Notes under the pieces: model-generated
Told to the model about the DNA's origin: nothing
The model's database searches: none
The model's input: the letters and a program-made list of their open reading frames with translations, nothing else
Origin: Owenia fusiformis
Taxonomy: Eukaryota > Annelida > Polychaeta > Sabellida > Oweniidae
Direction of reading: 5' to 3'
DNA: 64,000 bases
Assembly: GCA_903813345.2 (NCBI GenBank)
Contig: CAIIXF020000005.1
Location: 34,971,375-35,035,374 of the forward strand
Shown here: one piece after another, positions 11,648 to 25,825 of the stretch
How the letters are laid out: every line of letters begins with the position of its first letter
Position numbering within the stretch: position 1 is the first letter of the stretch
Program-made: the position numbers and the translations under genes

Positions 11648-14096
11648 TAGTAAACCTGTCTTACTGAAGTCCCTTCTCTAGTGAACACCTGTCCCTGATG
11701 GACACCCTTCCTCTGCACATACTCTACTTACTGCTGTGTAAATAACCCTGTTTGTAGTGAACACCTACCAACACTGAACTTTTTTCGGCAAGAAAAATGG
11801 ATTATCTTCAGTGTGATACAATTTATCTTATTATCTTTGGAAAATACTTATTTATTTTAATCAATGCATTCGTATCATTGTATTCGTTTTCCGTATCACT
11901 CTATACAATAGATGAAAAGATATATGTTTGCGTAGCTTTTTCCTTTTTGGTAGTAAGAATAATTGGACAACAATTTTCTTCCTACAATAAAAGCAATGGA
12001 GATGATGGCTTTGCCCAGAGACTGTGTAACCCCCTCCCCCTCATGTACTTCGCCTTCTTACTTTGTCGGGAGGTGCTGTACACGGGGTTTGTTGGTTTAA
12101 CGTCTTGAAGAAAGACTATAAAAATGGATGCTGGTTTTCTACCGTGACAGTCGTAATTATTGACCTCATTTATAACTTTCAAATTGATGAAGATGAACAT
12201 ACATGCAAAATGTTTCATTTATTAATTAAAATCTTATAACATACGATAAAATTTGACGTAAAGTGCAAGCCATGATAAATTGCTCCTGCCCTATTCCTAA
12301 TTCTAAACATGCGATGATAGCGTTCTTCAGAGTTATGGAATTTCAACACAGCTTATCTATAAATATCTCCAGTATTTTGTTCGTAAATGTAATAACGTTA
12401 CGTTATACAGTGCTATAAATATATTTCATAATGGTTCAGAGAATTCATGATTAATAAATTAATTGATTTAGTTTTAGAAGATTACCGCTTTAATTGAACA
12501 AATAAATTACATGCCCTTTGTGATCAGAGGTAATTGGCTTAAAAGAAGGTTTATACGGCACGGTTAGGCCATAACACTTCTTTATTGTTTCTCTATAAAT
12601 AATTAAAGAAATCCAAAACTAAACAAAATTCAATAAATGTAATAAATGTGATGAATGGTGTTATACAGATAATAAAACTACCTGGCTTCAATTTTCTATT
12701 TCTAATTTAGAGGGTAAGTAAAAGAAAGATTTAACACAGTCTAAATATTCATTTCGGTAACAGGTGTATTGATTTTTCAACCAATCCGTCATAATTCTCA
12801 AAACGCAGACTCTTTAAGGGTGTATTTTTGTATGCCCGCGATGCAAGTGAATAGCGTAATATTTTAATGAGTTTTTTCCCTAGTATATATCACTAAAAAG
12901 AACAATAAGCACAACAGTGTAAATTACATGCATGCTCGTGTGTTTTCAACAAAAATAGCTCATTCAAGCGCACTTATACTCACATACTTATTTTGAAAGA
13001 CATAACGGTTTATAGCAATCGAACTCCTGTGGTGCACTAGCTAGGCAACTAGCCGACGCGGTTGACATGCGCGGTTAGCCGACAAGATTGAGACATCGTA
13101 ATTAGCGGTGTAAGTGCGCTTAGATGAGCTGTTTTTGTGAAAAAGGTGTGATCATGTAGTATGTACCGCTGGGGCTTTTTCTTTTTCGTGATACCTAGGG
13201 GGAAAACTTATTGTACATTATGTAATTGACTTGCACCGCGGGCAGTTCCTAAATCTCTAGAATAGTGACGTAGTGGCACGTGATTATAGTATCCTCTCAA
13301 ATTATAGTCTCGTCCCCAATTATAACTGTGCTGCATATCATACACAAGCGTACTTGGTTAAAGCTGGAGTATAAAAATAAAACAAATTTTCAAGTAGTGT
13401 CGAAAAAAACATTCGGCATAGTTATTCTGCTGATAGTTTTCTATAATCCCATTTGACAATCGAATATGAGTATCAATTGTTTTAGTGCCCTTGAAAAAAT
13501 GCAGTAAAACAAAACTGTAGACATTTTCCGCTCTGTACAGTGGGCATTGAACCTACCAAGACATTTCCCAATATTAACTATACTCAAATTGATGAGGTTA
13601 TGATAGATACTATCATTGATAAATTACTCCATTTAAGATAGTTCACACAATAGCATCACAGAAAATATTTTATTCTTACTAATTGGGGCGATTAGAAACT
13701 GAATCAATCAAATTGTTTAGATTCTTGCAAATAATTCAGATGCAACTGAATGACTGACTAGCCTTGCCCAACTCGGTATTATTTATTTATTTATTTTCGA
13801 TTAGAAATCAAGATGAGTACAAGAGACCGACTTGGGCAAAACTATAAATAGTTGCATAATGTTTACATTGTTCTCTCGCAACTTTTTCTTTGACTTTTGG
13901 AAAGGAAGATTTCCGAACCGGTAAACGTTCTCTTGCGCCAGGAGAACTCTAGCAAATGGTCGTTCAGTGTTGGTAGGTGTTCACTACAGAGATGGTAATT
14001 TATAAAGATGTCAGGAGAGTAAGTGCGGATGAAGGGTGTCCACTAGAGACAAGTGTTCACTGGAGAGAGACCTGTTTACTAAGACAGGATTTACTG
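11648..14096. repeat. 2.4-kb interval bounded by ~140-bp inverted stutter repeats
   Basis: The left repeat (about 11,648-11,782) and right repeat (about 13,963-14,096) are inverted copies sharing cctgtctta, gtgaacac, tggacaccctt and agtgaacacctaccaacact. Within each, the words (a/t)gtgaacacct and tggacaccc recur at staggered spacing. The interior holds the second GGCTGC-type fold-back copy. The arrangement looks like one composite element or two solitary copies in opposite orientation. No coding sequence is visible. Confidence 0.65.
12816..13250. mobile_element. Fold-back MITE, copy 2 (diverged)
   Basis: It shares with the 2,716-3,148 element the arms (cccgcgatgcaagtgaat at the left, gacttgcaccgcgggc at the right), the words agcgcactta, and the centre (tcgaactcctgtggtgcacta, with the centre orientation inverted relative to copy 1). 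Its terminal bases are degraded, so no target duplication is readable. Confidence 0.75.
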
Positions 14097-14099
14097 TTC

Positions 14100-14689
14100 A
14101 TTGTTTGTCTACATACTAACTTTCAAACGTATAAAAACCGCGTATAATCGCCCAAACCACTGTTAGTTGGAAAAAGTAAAATTTATTGAACTATGAGTAC
14201 GTCTGTTGTGATTGTGATTACCTGCTCTGGCATTATGTTTTGCTTTTTTGATCAGCTTTTTGTAAAAAGTTAATTACCTGCCTATTCCCCTTTGTCCACC
14301 TTAAATGATGGCATAAATTCCTTTTGTAAACCGTGGACAATAGTACTACGAATGTGTAGGTGGATAAAAGAAATCCATATCATGCGAATAATGAAGTTAG
14401 TTTGGAGGAAATATTATTGACATAAAACAGATTTACAGATCGTCAAAGTGGAAGAATCCGATTTATATGAATCAACGACCGGAGCTATTTTAACCAAATG
14501 TTGCGCATATTCTTTAGAAATCAAATTGATCTTAAAGTGCGATATGCTTAAATCAAACAAATAGATGAGAGATAAATTCAAATCACTTCACCTTCGTCTA
14601 TAACACGCGAGATTATTTTAACTCGGAGTACTTGATTGGAAATGTCACCTAGACCAATTTACGACCCTATAGATTACGATTTGAACTTA
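14100..14689. other. Gene-free stretch before duplication copy A
   Basis: AT-rich sequence with no recognisable gene. It may be a more diverged leading part of duplication copy A, but I could not align it convincingly with sequence before 27,865. Confidence 0.4.
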
Positions 14690-16185
14690 AGGTTATTTTC
14701 ATACCTAACAAATTGTCTGTCACAACATCCAGACGAGATCACATTGGTAAATATCTCAGTCAAAAATAAGTGCAAAGTGCACTGGACTAATCTGTTACAA
14801 ATATAATTAGTGCATTGCATTATCTCGGTTCGTTTAATGCACGATCTGCCATTAGCAGGTTCTTAAAAATAGGTTTTATATCTTCTAGTCATTTAGTAAC
14901 GAACGGTACATTAGTCAAAGTGGGCTGGATAATTGCTTATAAAAAGTGGTGTATCGAACATCCATAGGAGGAAGTATTTATATTAGTGCCTGTTTCATGA
15001 CCGAATATAAAAATTGTCGACTACAGGGTGGGACAAGTATTGTGTGCACTTATGTATCATGATAGAGGTCGATTCTGCCACTGATGAGAAGGTTTCATTT
15101 GCAGTCTCTAAGACAATATTCATGTAATGTTATCTGTGTAGAAACATGTGCAAAAAAATATGATAATATGATAATATGACATATTCCGAAAATATGTTTA
15201 CCTGTATTTCGCTGAAATTCTTTGAAATTCTTTGAAATTCGACGGGCTGAGATTTACGAAATTCTAAATTCTAAATTGAACTTTGTCAATTCTAAGTTGA
15301 ACTTTAAAATTTAATATGGATCATCTCAATTGAACAAAAAGTAAGGAGAGTTCAAGCACCATTACGATATTGTAAGATCAAGGCAACAGCATAAGAAACG
15401 CATGTATTATGTTTAAACAATTGCAATGACCAAATATAGTATCTTGTAACATAAAGACAACATAAGATTGTGTAGCATCAAAATATTTACTAGATTGTAT
15501 TGTATTACACAGAGACAACATATGTCTGTGTTCTCTTACTATGTATACCATCATTGTATTGGAAATTAAAGTATCTTATGTTGTAATTCTTTCGTGACTG
15601 ACATGTTGATTAAGAACCCTAGTCCTACTTCGCTTGATGACAAGACGATAATTCCAAAGCCTCAATTCCTTAGAAATCCTATATAGCGCTCCTCGGTAAC
15701 GATGTATTACTTTACGGTACACAATAACCTTAAATAAAGGTGACACAGCGTCTTTATCAGGGGCGATAACTGTTCAGGATACTAAACCGTGATCAACTCT
15801 AATCCGTAGTGACATAACCATCCCTTCTGTTTTATCCCTCTAAGCTTGATTGAAGATTCCCCGTGTTACATTATATAGACAGGATTTGACTGTAAATGTG
15901 TTTTGCGAGGCATTGAGTTTTATATCTCAGATAGCTTCTTTATGACACGGTATTCTTTTTTAAAAAATCTCCTTCGGAATTGTGTGGAGTCGTACAGGAG
16001 ATTGCAAAATAAACGTACATGTGTACGTCATACAACAATGTCATACTTAAAAATGCTTCTAATACTAACTTAACCATAGGCCAAGGGAAAAAAAGTATCA
16101 AGTGCAACCTAGAAAGTCTGATATCATTTTTCCACATGTATTCGATGCGCGTTTAAGTTTTACGAAACTTGTAGCTACACCAGGA

Positions 16186-16395
16186 TAACCCCCCTATCAC
16201 ACCAAACTCGTTCTTACCCGTTCTTGCCAGTCCTACGAAAACGTCGTAAAACGGGCTCAATCTGGCTGTGGTCGGGAAATATGTCTGAAACTGAATTAGC
16301 TTCTTCGTTCTTAAACAGTCTTCAATACGTCCATCTCGTTCGCAGTTCGTTCAGGTCGCACCACGTGCAGTAAAACGTGTCTAATCTGAACGCCC
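16186..16395 (+). mobile_element. Truncated copy of the CCCCCCTATCACACC MITE
   Basis: It begins after ATAA with cccccctatcacaccaaact and matches about the first 200 bp of the full element at 45,596-46,403 (cgttcttacccgttcttgcc, tcaatctggctgtggtcggg, gcagttcgttcaggtcgcac). The match then stops near 16,395, so the right part and right terminus are missing. Confidence 0.85.
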
Positions 16396-19300
16396 CATCG
16401 TCGGTTCCCAGTTCCCACGCTCAATCACTATGTTAGGTCCGAAGCTTGATGAAGCATCTTGGAACGCCCTGGGACCAGCCAAAGCGTTCAGATTATTGAC
16501 GGTTGTTCACATTTCGAGGTTTTGATTGCAGATTAATAGAAAACGGGGCATACTGTTTGTACTATACTACTTGGGTATGACGTAGGCTTATACTCTACTA
16601 CATTCACGGTAAGATTTTACTTGTTTGCTGTTACGCTGGGGTTAGCAGCAAGTAGCATTTTCCTGTATCGGATGCCTTTGTCAACGTTAATCAAAGTCCA
16701 TTCAGTAATCAAATGAACACACTGCTAAGTGAGTATAAACAGCTAAATGTTCAATTTCAATTCAATTTACTTAATGTTGACGATTATGTGATGTCTATGA
16801 ACATGCACAAATGAGGAGGAACACGAAACGGTGACTCCATTATGGATACGAAAAAGGTCGTACCACAAAAAAATCCCATATAGTTCCCATTGCAGGCTAA
16901 AAGAATTACATATTAACGATTTAGGATTTTTGTCCATTTTGGCCATTTTACTGCCTATATTATTTACATACAAATGGTAAATAAGCTTGATAATAATGTG
17001 TTCTACAGTTTTAAGCATGTTTTCGAGAAACTAGTCACTACAATCCAACATGGTGTTGTTCGACCGGAACACTTTTGGGTCTAGACGATCGACCTAAAAA
17101 CATTTTGAAATATTGTCAAGTCTAGTATATCCTGGAACGGAAGTAAATTAGAAAGTGGTCTATACAAATTGGTAATAAAACGTGACGCCGATTAGATCAA
17201 TCAGCGTGACGTTCGCAAGTCCCTAAGACAATAAGCCTGTTAATTGTGATCTTGTAATAGATACACATTTGTGCAAATTGAAAGGCTGCTAAATCGACCA
17301 CATTGGGAGGGTTATCCATCACAAACGTCCATATCGTACAAAACCTGTTAAAGTCATTGTATGATTATATGTAGTCATTTTTCAAATGGGTAAGTTACAT
17401 TCCCGTTACATTGTCTGATTGCCATTGCATCATTTAGACGAGTTTCGCATTGAAATGGCATTCTAGGTAAATAGTCGTATCCCAATGGCTAGGCAATTAA
17501 GTTGCACTTTCCGTGGCGTGCAGAATGGTCAAATGGACTATTTATCACAATGATTGAAGACCGTGTACTTACTGATAACACGGAAAGGGTTATTTATCTA
17601 TCGTCTCCTTAGAGGACAATGAGTGATCTCGGTAATTAGCTTAGACCTTTTATATATCCAGGCTTACATTGTGATGTCATGCGAAAATCATCCAAAGTTC
17701 GTCACACAAAGGCTAATTCTAATTAATAAACTAGACGGGCCCAGGTATCATTAGTAGCGCGTTTCATCAATCGAAGACGTTAAATAGTGAAGCGCCTTTC
17801 GGGTTATCCATCACACTGACGGAGATGGGAAAACGACTAAGATGCTATCGTAGAAATATACTGACTAGTGGTTTGTTAATTAAATCCTCAGCCGTATATA
17901 CTTGGACGCGTTCAATAAGGTGTTCATTTTCAAGCTATGGTGTATCTAATCTATGGAGAGAAAAAAAGTAATTTAGATATGGAAGTTATTAGCTTAAATA
18001 GCCGGAATCTGCTTTGTTTAGACTATAGCATATTTGGATGCGTTAATGGGTTAACGATATGACATTGAAGACGCTCTGGATCTACTGAAAAGAGACATCG
18101 ATCGGGAATAGGTATGTATTAAACCCAAAGAAATATTCCTTATTTCACTTCATGGATATACGATTACTATGATAGAACTGATAGACATCAGATTTTCTCC
18201 AGACTGCATATTTTGCTGAACTTATATCATCCAAAGAAAGGTCGCGCATGATGTATCTACTTGAACTTTACATTTATTTCTTCAATAAATCATTTAATCC
18301 AAAATGTATTTTTTCAATTTGTTACTTTCAGACATTGTATTAAACCGAAATTAAAAGGAAGGTCTTTCATCCCTTGGGGGATTGCTTGTTCCTCTTTTGT
18401 AGTTGCTTGGAACCGGTCCTCTTTAATATAGAAAGTGTTGATTTAATGGAAGCCGCCGTTATAATTGCTTTCTCTAATTTAAAAACAAACTGAATTGTTG
18501 AGATCTTAATTTAGATGCAGAAGGTAAATACTAGAAGATGCCAGAGGGAAGGTAAGACAAGAATATCGTGTTTATTTGAATTTGTGTAGGATATAAATAT
18601 TTTCATATTCTATAAAGCTTTGTTTGCGAAAGTTGATTTCTTCACACATTTATTAGTGTAATTAGTAAATTACGTTATCAACACATGTCATATAATGTGT
18701 AATGTAAATGTTCTTTACATATAATTTACGACGATGTGTTTATTCATTAATGAAATTTAATGATGCAAAACTCGAAATCCGTAACTGGGTCAAAAGGAGG
18801 AACGTTCTTCTTAATATTCTTTTATTTATATCGTAAATTAGGTTTCAATGGTGATTTCTAGATATCTAATTAAAATAGGGCAATTATGCAAAAATATTCA
18901 AACGTCTTTTAATCATATCGCCTGGTATTTGTTATTTGCCCTTTTTATTAAAAAGGTTCATTTTAATTAAAACGGTGATAAATGGGAAAATGAGCATTTC
19001 AAGGTAAAAAGCTCAGGTGTAACGAGCAGCATTTAAAGGAATATATTTAGTTAATAGATTGGGATTAAGTGGTGATGAAATGTCAGACGTTCAAGTAACG
19101 CAGTCAGAAATCGTACCCTGGGGTAAAGAATGTGAAGTGTCTCGAGATTACAAGTCTACTACCATAATTTCCGCTTAACACTTCTTTGGGCCAAGTGGCG
19201 ACGCAGTTATTGACATTCGGCCTATTGTTCGTAATTATATGAACAAAGCTTTAAGTATAAAGTGAAAGCCCAAATAAAACGAGAAGGAGTTCATATATCA

Positions 19301-20399
19301 CTCATTCTGATGGACGTTCAAATGCAAGAGATAATATAACAGACCCATTCGGATCGGTTCCACTTGGCCCTCTGACAGACATATGAATGGATTATCTAGT
19401 ACTCTAAGCAATGCCTGGCTTGAATGGTGAGTATTGTTCACAAATAAGATGAGTATGACGATACATGTGAATCTTCCAAAATTCTCCGTCCATAGTTCTA
19501 ATGCTAATATAAATTAAACACTGCATTATGATTCCCTTCATTGAAATGACATAAGACGTTAAGACAAGTTTATTCAGACTGGTTCAAGTGAGATGAATTA
19601 CGATTGATTAATATTATCAGGACTCCATCAAAGGAACTCATCCGGATTATTTATCATGAGACATGGATAATCCGCAATGGAGCAGTCTAAATGAACCAAT
19701 ATCGATATCTTCAAACATCATAAAGAAACCCATTTTCAAACCAAAAACTATACAGACACTGTATCAGTCACATTATTTCTGAATTCTGGATATGTTCAAA
19801 AATCTTCGTACCATAGCATTAATTTCTAAATGACGTTTGTTGATGTTAAATGTTGAAAATAGAATCTAGAAAATCCGAGTTCCTTTACGCTTTGCTTCTG
19901 GCAACCCTATCAATTGCAATCAACTAAGCCGACAGAGATGAATTTAAAAAGTCAGTAATTCCCGTTGCGGGAGTAATAACACATTGGGAAACGGATGTCG
20001 CAACATAAGTAGTCCTGCAATATGTACAGCTTTTTAGTATATAACTAGATGTAAACACGAGATATAAGCTCATTTATGGATAGCATTCCCATTACATTAA
20101 GTAATCATCATATACGGGAAGATTAATCGCAGCCATACCGAAATATCAAAAACTTCATTCGCACACTCCGGGAAATAAATCTGTATAAAAATGTTTTTAC
20201 CTAAACCATCTATCATTTGAATTTTCGATTTGTAGAAATGTTAACGAGTCTATCTAATTGACATTAAACTATTTCTCAGCCGTCAGGGTTGTCCCGGTAT
20301 CAACATCATTATGTCGAAAACGATCCTATTTACACTTATCACCTGTGAAGTTCAAACCCGACTCCTCATTGGATAGTGGAGACTGAAGTTGTATCCTGT

Positions 20400-22340
20400 T
20401 TATGTTTGATTTTTCATTTATCTTGGATAACCAATATATCAATTGTTGATTTTTTCACTTAATTACCATTATGGATTTCCAACTAAATATGATGTCTTAA
20501 ATTTTCTACTTATTGCCGCCTTGAATTACCAACATATCATATGAAGTCTGATTTCTTTTCACTTATTCACAATCATGGATTACCAACATATGGAGTTTGA
20601 ATTTTTCACTTAATTATAATCTTGAATCACCAATATGTGAGGTTTGAATTCTTTCACTTAATTACTATCTTGAATTACCAATATATGAAGTCTGAATTTT
20701 TCACTTAATTGCAATCGTGGATTACCAACATATAACGTTTGAATTCTTTCACTTAATTGCCATCTTATTACCAACATATTAAGTTTGAACTTTTCACTTA
20801 ATTACTATCTTGAATTACCAACATATGAGGTTTGAATTCTTTCACTTAATTACCATCTTATTACCAATATATGAAGTTTGAATTCTTTCACTTAATTACC
20901 ATCTTATTACCAATATATGAAGTTTGAATTTTTTCACTTAATTACTATCTTGAATTACCAATATATGAAGTCTGAATTTTTCACTTAATTACTATCTTGA
21001 ATTACCAACATATAACGTTTGAATTCTTTCACTTAATTACCATCTTATTACCAATATATGAAGTTTGAATTTTTCACTTAATTACAATCTTGAATTACCA
21101 ACATATAACGTTTGCATTCTTTCACTTAATTACCATTTTATTACTAACATATGAAGTTTGAATTTTTTCACTTAATTACTATCTTGAATTACCAATATAT
21201 GAAGTCTGAATTTTTCACTTAATTACTATCTTGAATTACCAACATATAACGTTTGAATTCTTTCACTTAATTACCCTCTTATTACCAATATATGAAGTCT
21301 GAATTTTTCACTTAATTACAATCTTGAATTACCAACATACAAGGGCCGATCAAAAAGTTTCTTACCGTTGGCTCTAGATTTTATAATAAGAGGAGTTGGA
21401 TGCTCAAACTTTTACATAAGACAGGGTAGTAAGTTTGCTTGAGACTGTGTGAGTTTTATTGAAATTGGTTCATTGTTAGTGACACAGAGTCAATACATAT
21501 TTTCAATGATTGAATTAGGTGGAGCAGCATTTTTTATAAAAAATTGTGCTAAGTTGCAGTTTTGGAAATTTTTAACACCAAGTAGTGTCATCTGTCAACA
21601 GACTGTAGTTTAATCACGTTTAGTTAGTTTTTCTGCTAATATTCATTCGCATTCAAAATATTCAACCCCAGTTGCAATGCACTTCCTATATCTGTCTACT
21701 CAATCCAAAAACACATGTTAAAGGCCTTCGTATGTGAGGTTTGAAACGATGTCGGTAAATTTCCAGAACAACAACTCAGCAGATATTTCATATATAACGC
21801 TGCTCCACCTAACTTTGTCATTGAAAATATGAATTGACTCTGTGTCACTACCAATAAACCAATTTATATGAAACTTGTACAGTTTCAAGCAAACTAACTA
21901 TCCTGTCTCATGTTAAAGTTTGAGCTTCCAACTCCTCTTATTATAAAATTGAGAGCCAACGGTAAGAAACTTTTTGATCGGCCCTTGTATAACGTTTGAA
22001 TTCTTTCACTTAATTGCCATCTTATTACCAATATATGAAGTCTAAATTTTTCACTTAATTACTATCTTGAATTACCAACATATAACGTTTGAATTCTTTC
22101 ACTTAATTGCCATCTTATTACCAATATATGAAGTCTGAATTTTTCACTTAATTACTATCTTGAATAACCAACATATGAGATTTGAATTATTTCACTTAAT
22201 TACCATCTTATTACCAACATATGAAGTTTACATTTTTGACTTAATTGATATCTTGAATTACCAATATATGAAGTTTGAATTGTTCACTTAATTGCAATCG
22301 TGGATTACCAACATATAACGTTTGAATTCTTTCAGTTGAT
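20400..22340. repeat. Satellite array, alternating 46/47-bp units
   Basis: There are roughly 28 copies of two related units. One contains accaatatatgaagtctgaa, then tttttcacttaattactatc. The other contains accaacatataacgtttgaa, then ttctttcacttaattaccat. The two types alternate over much of the array, giving a ~93-bp higher-order repeat. The array is absent from the equivalent place in duplication copy B, so it expanded after the duplication. A mariner-type MITE (21,340-21,987) splits it. Confidence 0.92.
21340..21987. mobile_element. Tc1/mariner-type MITE with TA duplication
   Basis: This is a 648-bp insertion in the satellite. The left end is CAAGGGCCGATCAAAAAGTT and the right end is its inverse. 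The terminal inverted repeats extend about 150-200 bp (cttaccgttggctct, ttataataagaggagttgga, gacacagagtcaa, ggtggagcagc). Neighbouring satellite units read accaacatataacg uninterrupted; here they read accaacaTA, element, TAtaacg, so the TA was duplicated on insertion. TA duplication and ends of this kind are typical of the Tc1/mariner superfamily. No transposase frame is present, so it is non-autonomous. Confidence 0.93.
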
Positions 22341-22881
22341 TACCATATTGATTTACAAAGATATGAAGATTGAAAATCAAACTGGCAAGCGATTATGCTT
22401 AATTTCACTACTTCTTAATTTGATGAATTTGACGATTTCTAAAATTGCCAAACATATTAACAGGCTTTCAAAACATTTTGGAGATGAGTGTAAATATACA
22501 AGATTGCAATTAAATCTTTTTACTTAGTAGATTCTTTAATAAGAAGATTGTTCAGTAGTTGATAAATGATATAGACATACATGTACCTTCAGTAGTTGAG
22601 CAAACTAGCTGCTGATTAAACGTTATTATAATATAATGATATTAAATATGATATGTGATCTCGAGTTGATATGCTTTTCATCTGTATATATTACATAATC
22701 ATATTGGATCTGCAAAATTACACCATATAGTTTTCTAAAGAAATTCAGGTTTAATTGTTTCATGACGTGTATCATGCGTAACAGCTACAGTGTACGAATT
22801 GTCTAACTTTTTGAAAATAAGATGTCGGTAAACCACTGAATTCCGTGCATACTGAATTCTATTAACACATTTGGGTAACTG

Positions 22882-23362
22882 CCACAATAAAGTAGCTTTT
22901 TCAAATAGCTTTCATGACTGTCATGTAATAGTGACTTTTCCAAAATAGCTTTCATAACTGTTATGTAATAGTGACTTTTCCAAAATAGCTTTCATAACTG
23001 TCATGTAATAGTGACTTTCCAAAATAGCTTTCATAACTGTCATGTAATAGTGACTTTTCCAAAATAGCTTTCATAACTGCCATGTAATAGTGACTTTTTC
23101 AAAATAGCTTTCATAACTGTCATGTAATAGTGACTTTTCCAAAATAGCTTTCATAACTGTCATGTAATAGTGACTTTTCCAAAATAGCTTTCATAACTGT
23201 CATATAATAGTGACTTTTCCAAAATAGCTTTCATAACTGTCATGTAATAGTGACTTTTTCAAAATAGCTTTCATAACTGTCATAATATAGTGACTTTTTC
23301 AAAATAGCTTTAATAACTGCGATTATATAGTGACTTTTCACAATAGCTTTTATAACTGTCAT
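22882..23362. repeat. 40-bp tandem repeat
   Basis: About eleven to twelve copies of a 40-bp unit made of taatagtgacttttccaaaa and tagctttcataactgtcatg (for example unit starts at 22,921 and 22,961). Homogeneous in the middle and decayed at both ends. Located in copy A only. Confidence 0.93.
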
Positions 23363-25825
23363 TAGTTAATCAAGGGAAAGTGTTCAAAAAAAGTTTTAGG
23401 TTTGTGAATAATTAGCGTGTGGGGTACTGTAATGTGACTTTTTTAAAATAGCTCTAATTCTATCAAAGACTTTGTCGTGTAATATCAATTTATCCCGGTG
23501 ATCCTGGTGTGTTAAGTATGAAGTGCATTTTTCTTGTTGTAAGTTTATATCATCCAGTGTATTTACAGATTCATATGAACATCTGAAAGCCTTAATAGTA
23601 ATTCAATCCTATCCGAACTTACAATGACAATTGTAACCATTCGTATTCGTTACTCTCTGTATCAACATTACTAATTGGCTATAGATTAGCATAACGTGAA
23701 AATCGAAATGGAAGATTTTCTTTGCGAAACATTGGCTTTAGATAATGAAACTAAATCTCAGAAAAACACCAGTTAATTTATACTTCCCGGTGAAAGAAAT
23801 GAGAGCATCATCTTGACAGAATTGATTGAACGTTTCTGATTAAAACGGCCCAAAGGCTACAAACCAATATTTACTTGCGAATGCTATAATCAAAATACCA
23901 ATATAACTTAAATGAACTGTTTTATCAAAAATTTCCAGACCGTCTTATGGTAAATACAAGTTCTAAGAATATGCTTTGGTTTCTATTCATTTTCCGTTGG
24001 GATTAGAGGCGCTTGGGAGAATTGTAAGTAATTACAACGCCAAATAGATTGTTGGACATTGATAAATCGAACAGGTGAGTAATTGTCCAAAAGTAACGAT
24101 ATTGCTTCATATCGACTGATTTGGTTCTACATTGGAATTGAATATTTATATTGTCACTGCAACCACAGTTTTTTATCTATTCTATTTTGACAAGACAAAT
24201 GAAGATGACAAGTGTATTTCGAGCAGAGAAAAGTAAATCAAGATTCACGGCCACAACGTATTTAAATTGAAGAGCTCCTCTCAACGAGAGGATTGAGAAT
24301 ATCTTAGTTTTGTCATCATCCAGACTACATGACTGTATACAACATATAACTGGCCTCATACAGGGTCAATAAATATCCATCCATACAGGTATAATGGAAA
24401 CACAATTGCAAAATAAGAAAATTCTAAAAAGTATAGAAATAGTTAAAAACGCATTTAGACGAAAAACATTGAAAGTAAAGTGAAACCCGTAGAGAAACAA
24501 CCCCCAAACATTTCAGTCATTCTGTAGTCACCACACTATACGTGGAAAAATAAACATTTTCATAAAATATATCTTGTTAGATGTATAGCCCTGACCTCTG
24601 CAACAAAAATATTATTTCTAGATTGGAAATTTTATATTTTGAGTTTGTCCTTGCCTCTCTGATAAGCTGGAACACTCCACTCCATGCATATGCAGGGGTT
24701 GAATTGATATTTCACTACATCTTTCATGTTATTTTGTTCAATATTAATGAAAGGGTCAATTGTTTTTAAGTTTCATTTCTGTGGGAAATATCTCACTTAC
24801 AAGATCTTTAAATTCAGGGTTATCTTAACTTACAAAATCGTATTTATATGATGCAGTCGTTTGGAATCGTAGATTTACTCACGTCTGGGTATTAACTGTT
24901 ATACCAATCAAAAGTGAACATATGCGCGTCGATGTTTCAAAGAAATATCAATGGGAAACATCATTGGGTATGTGGGAGGGCTCTTGGAGTTCCCTAGTGC
25001 AGTAATATCAATTCAAATTCTGAAGAAATTCAGAATTTAAACACATTGAAATCATGCCGCCACATTTACGTCAACAGGGAAAATTCTGACGGCTAAATTC
25101 ATCAAGGTCAGGTGACACAGTGTCATTCGTACAATGTACGTATGTTATATAGGACACATGGGAGGGGACTGTTTTTGGACCTGACTTGAAGTTGATCTCT
25201 TCAATTTTCATGTATTTCTGGTCAGAAATGTATGTAAGACACCATACTTCCCAATGAGACTTTTTCAACTAATAGGTCCAGTTAATGTTTAATGGTTGAA
25301 TGATCCTATGCCATTTTATAAGGCAATCTGAAAGCATTTGATTATTGGGCTATGCTTTGTTATGTACATGTTGGCTCGACTATTCCTTTTTAGAGGTTTT
25401 GTAATTCTGCAATTTTCTCCAGATCTGATGACCTTATGATGATCAATTTTCCAACTGCATAAGCGGCATTTTGCTAAGAACAATCAAAATCGGATAAATA
25501 ATAGTCTAGCTGATGCAGTCAAGTTTACAATAGTCATTCATTAATCTAAAATGCTACTTGTTAGAAACAATATTTAAGTAAAGTGGGGATACGGAAAATT
25601 CGGGGCACAAACACACCGTTGAACACAATTATGTCAACCAGTCATGTGGGATATCTAACAACAGATAAATGTTACATCAAACCATACCATTCAGAAAAAG
25701 GGTTCCGCTCTGCGAGGTGAATTGTGACGTGCATTGCCCCACTGGGAACTTCATTACGGTAACTTTTGCTTATACGACATAATTTGTTGACACATAATCA
25801 GATATGCATGTTTTCAGAAGTACAA

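Larger units (their letters stand above)
14690..25760 (+). repeat. Segmental duplication, copy A (noncoding)
   Basis: It aligns in order and orientation with 27,865-38,800. Blocks (A to B): 14,690-14,850 to 27,865-28,030; 17,160-17,300 to 30,178-30,305; 17,460-17,640 to 30,540-30,715; 17,820-18,075 to 30,970-31,235; 18,360-18,600 to 31,735-31,985; 19,650-19,730 to 32,805-32,890; 19,835-19,990 to 32,948-33,115; 23,640-23,880 to 35,865-36,115; 24,035-24,180 to 36,400-36,530; 25,300-25,690 to 38,307-38,690. Exact shared words include catggataatccgcaatgga, tgatgatcaattt and aagcggcattttgctaagaa. Copy A alone has the satellites at 20.4-22.3 and 22.9-23.4 kb. No exon was recognised; frames longer than 60 codons are not conserved in the other copy. 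Confidence 0.85.

Noticed and set aside
20400-22340. CRISPR-like repeat array
   Set aside because: Units are contiguous and all parts repeat; there are no unique spacers. The surrounding DNA is animal, with introns.
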